A DNA stretch of 64,000 nt from Sphingomonas yantingensis (lineage in GTDB: Bacteria > Pseudomonadota > Alphaproteobacteria > Sphingomonadales > Sphingomonadaceae), in contig NZ_JACIJJ010000003.1 in NCBI RefSeq assembly GCF_014199325.1, forward strand, positions 124,001 to 188,000, read 5' to 3'. Under the pieces are notes generated by a model. The model searched no databases. It was not told the DNA's origin and saw only the letters and a program-made list of their open reading frames with translations. Within the stretch, counting starts at the first letter, position 1. Each line of letters begins with the position of its first letter. Shown one piece after another: positions 63,676-64,000 of this stretch. The translations under genes and the position numbers were made by a program.

Positions 63676-64000
63676 TCCGCCCCGTCCTTGCGCAGCGTCA
63701 GCCGCGCGCGGGCGCCCCGGGCGGGGCCGTCGCTCTCCAGCGTCAACGTGCCGCCCATCGCGTTGGCGGCATTGGCGCACCAGTGCAGGCCGAGCCCCCC
63801 GGCCTTGTCCGACCGCGTTGAAAAGCCGCGCTGAAACAGCTGCCCGCTGCGCGCGGCATCGAACCCTTCGCCGTCATCGGCGATGGTCAGCACCAGCCGA
63901 TCGCCCGCATGCTCGATCGTCGCGTCGATCCGCCCGCTGCGCCCGGTCGCGGCGATCGCCTCCACTGCATTGGCGAGGAGATTGCCGACGATCTGGCTCA
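63648..64000 (-). CDS. Sensor histidine kinase, C-terminal part (runs off the window)
   Basis: The visible 117 C-terminal residues form a HATPase domain: N-box QIVGNLLANAVEA, G1 DDGEGFD, F-box FQRGFSTRSDKAGGLGLHWC and a C-terminal strand ESDGPARGARARLTL. It overlaps phhA by 28 bp in convergent orientation. The rest, including the His-box, lies beyond 64000. Confidence 0.85.
   Translation of the reverse strand, partial: SQIVGNLLANAVEAIAATGRSGRIDATIEHAGDRLVLTIADDGEGFDAARSGQLFQRGFSTRSDKAGGLGLHWCANAANAMGGTLTLESDGPARGARARLTLRKDGADQAGTRAAA

Noticed and set aside
1-64000. CRISPR arrays, complete tRNA or rRNA genes, transposases, replication origin
   Set aside because: No regularly spaced identical repeats, no full cloverleaf-like segments, no transposase frames and no DnaA-box cluster were seen; dnaB alone does not mark an origin.

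Overview
The window is a chromosomal segment of a GC-rich alphaproteobacterium. The gene content and protein signatures fit Sphingomonadales, most likely Sphingomonas or a close relative. Supporting signs are an UPF0262 gene, DUF2849 and DUF934 genes in a sulfite reductase operon, unimodular QueF, an FeS-type photolyase, gatCAB and a DUF2459 protein. This placement is an inference from content, with no alignment behind it. Nearly all DNA is coding, genes often overlap by 4 bp (ATGA/GTGA), and very long antisense frames are a by-product of the GC content.

Layout. 1-8.0 kb: end of an unknown gene, cystathionine beta-lyase, sulfurtransferase, FeS photolyase, queF, then a glycosyltransferase/GH130 pair. 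8.1-14.4 kb: small membrane protein, pyruvate phosphate dikinase, and glyQ-glyS. 14.5-22.0 kb: a complete phosphate regulon (phoR, small ORF, pstSCAB, phoU, phoB) with a PHO-box-like element before pstS. 22.1-30.8 kb: secreted and membrane proteins, an SDR, a glutamine amidotransferase-like protein, a TPR/TonB-C-like protein, a D-2-hydroxyacid dehydrogenase, nadC and RNase T2. 30.9-37.2 kb: flavin oxidoreductase, GT4, alpha/beta hydrolase, SelO and astD. 37.3-41.6 kb: an assimilatory sulfate reduction operon (cobA, DUF2849, cysI, ridA, DUF934, cysH). 41.6-48.9 kb: chemoreceptor, dnaB, UPF0262, GH25-like protein, cdd, a glucokinase-like protein and a DUF808 protein. 48.9-51.0 kb: a low-GC two-gene ATPase/TOPRIM-like module. 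51.0-53.3 kb: a terminase-small-subunit-like protein, rplK and rplA. 53.3-64 kb: a decayed gene, an envelope lipoprotein/M48 protease cluster, gatBAC, DUF3089, ruvX, a hydrolase, DUF2459, phhA and the end of a histidine kinase.

Most of the window is conserved housekeeping DNA. The clearest accessory element is the low-GC pair at 48919-50912: an ABC-type ATPase whose Walker B is followed by Asn instead of Glu, translationally coupled to a small protein with TOPRIM-like acidic motifs. It has the architecture of anti-phage ATPase-TOPRIM systems, but I cannot assign it to a named one. Other unusual points are a low-GC patch inside glyS, a glucokinase homologue without its phosphate-binding loop, a GH25 protein lacking the catalytic Glu, a pseudogene with two in-frame stops, and REP-like inverted repeats at six places, always 3' of a gene. 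No rRNA, complete tRNA, CRISPR array, transposase or origin was seen.
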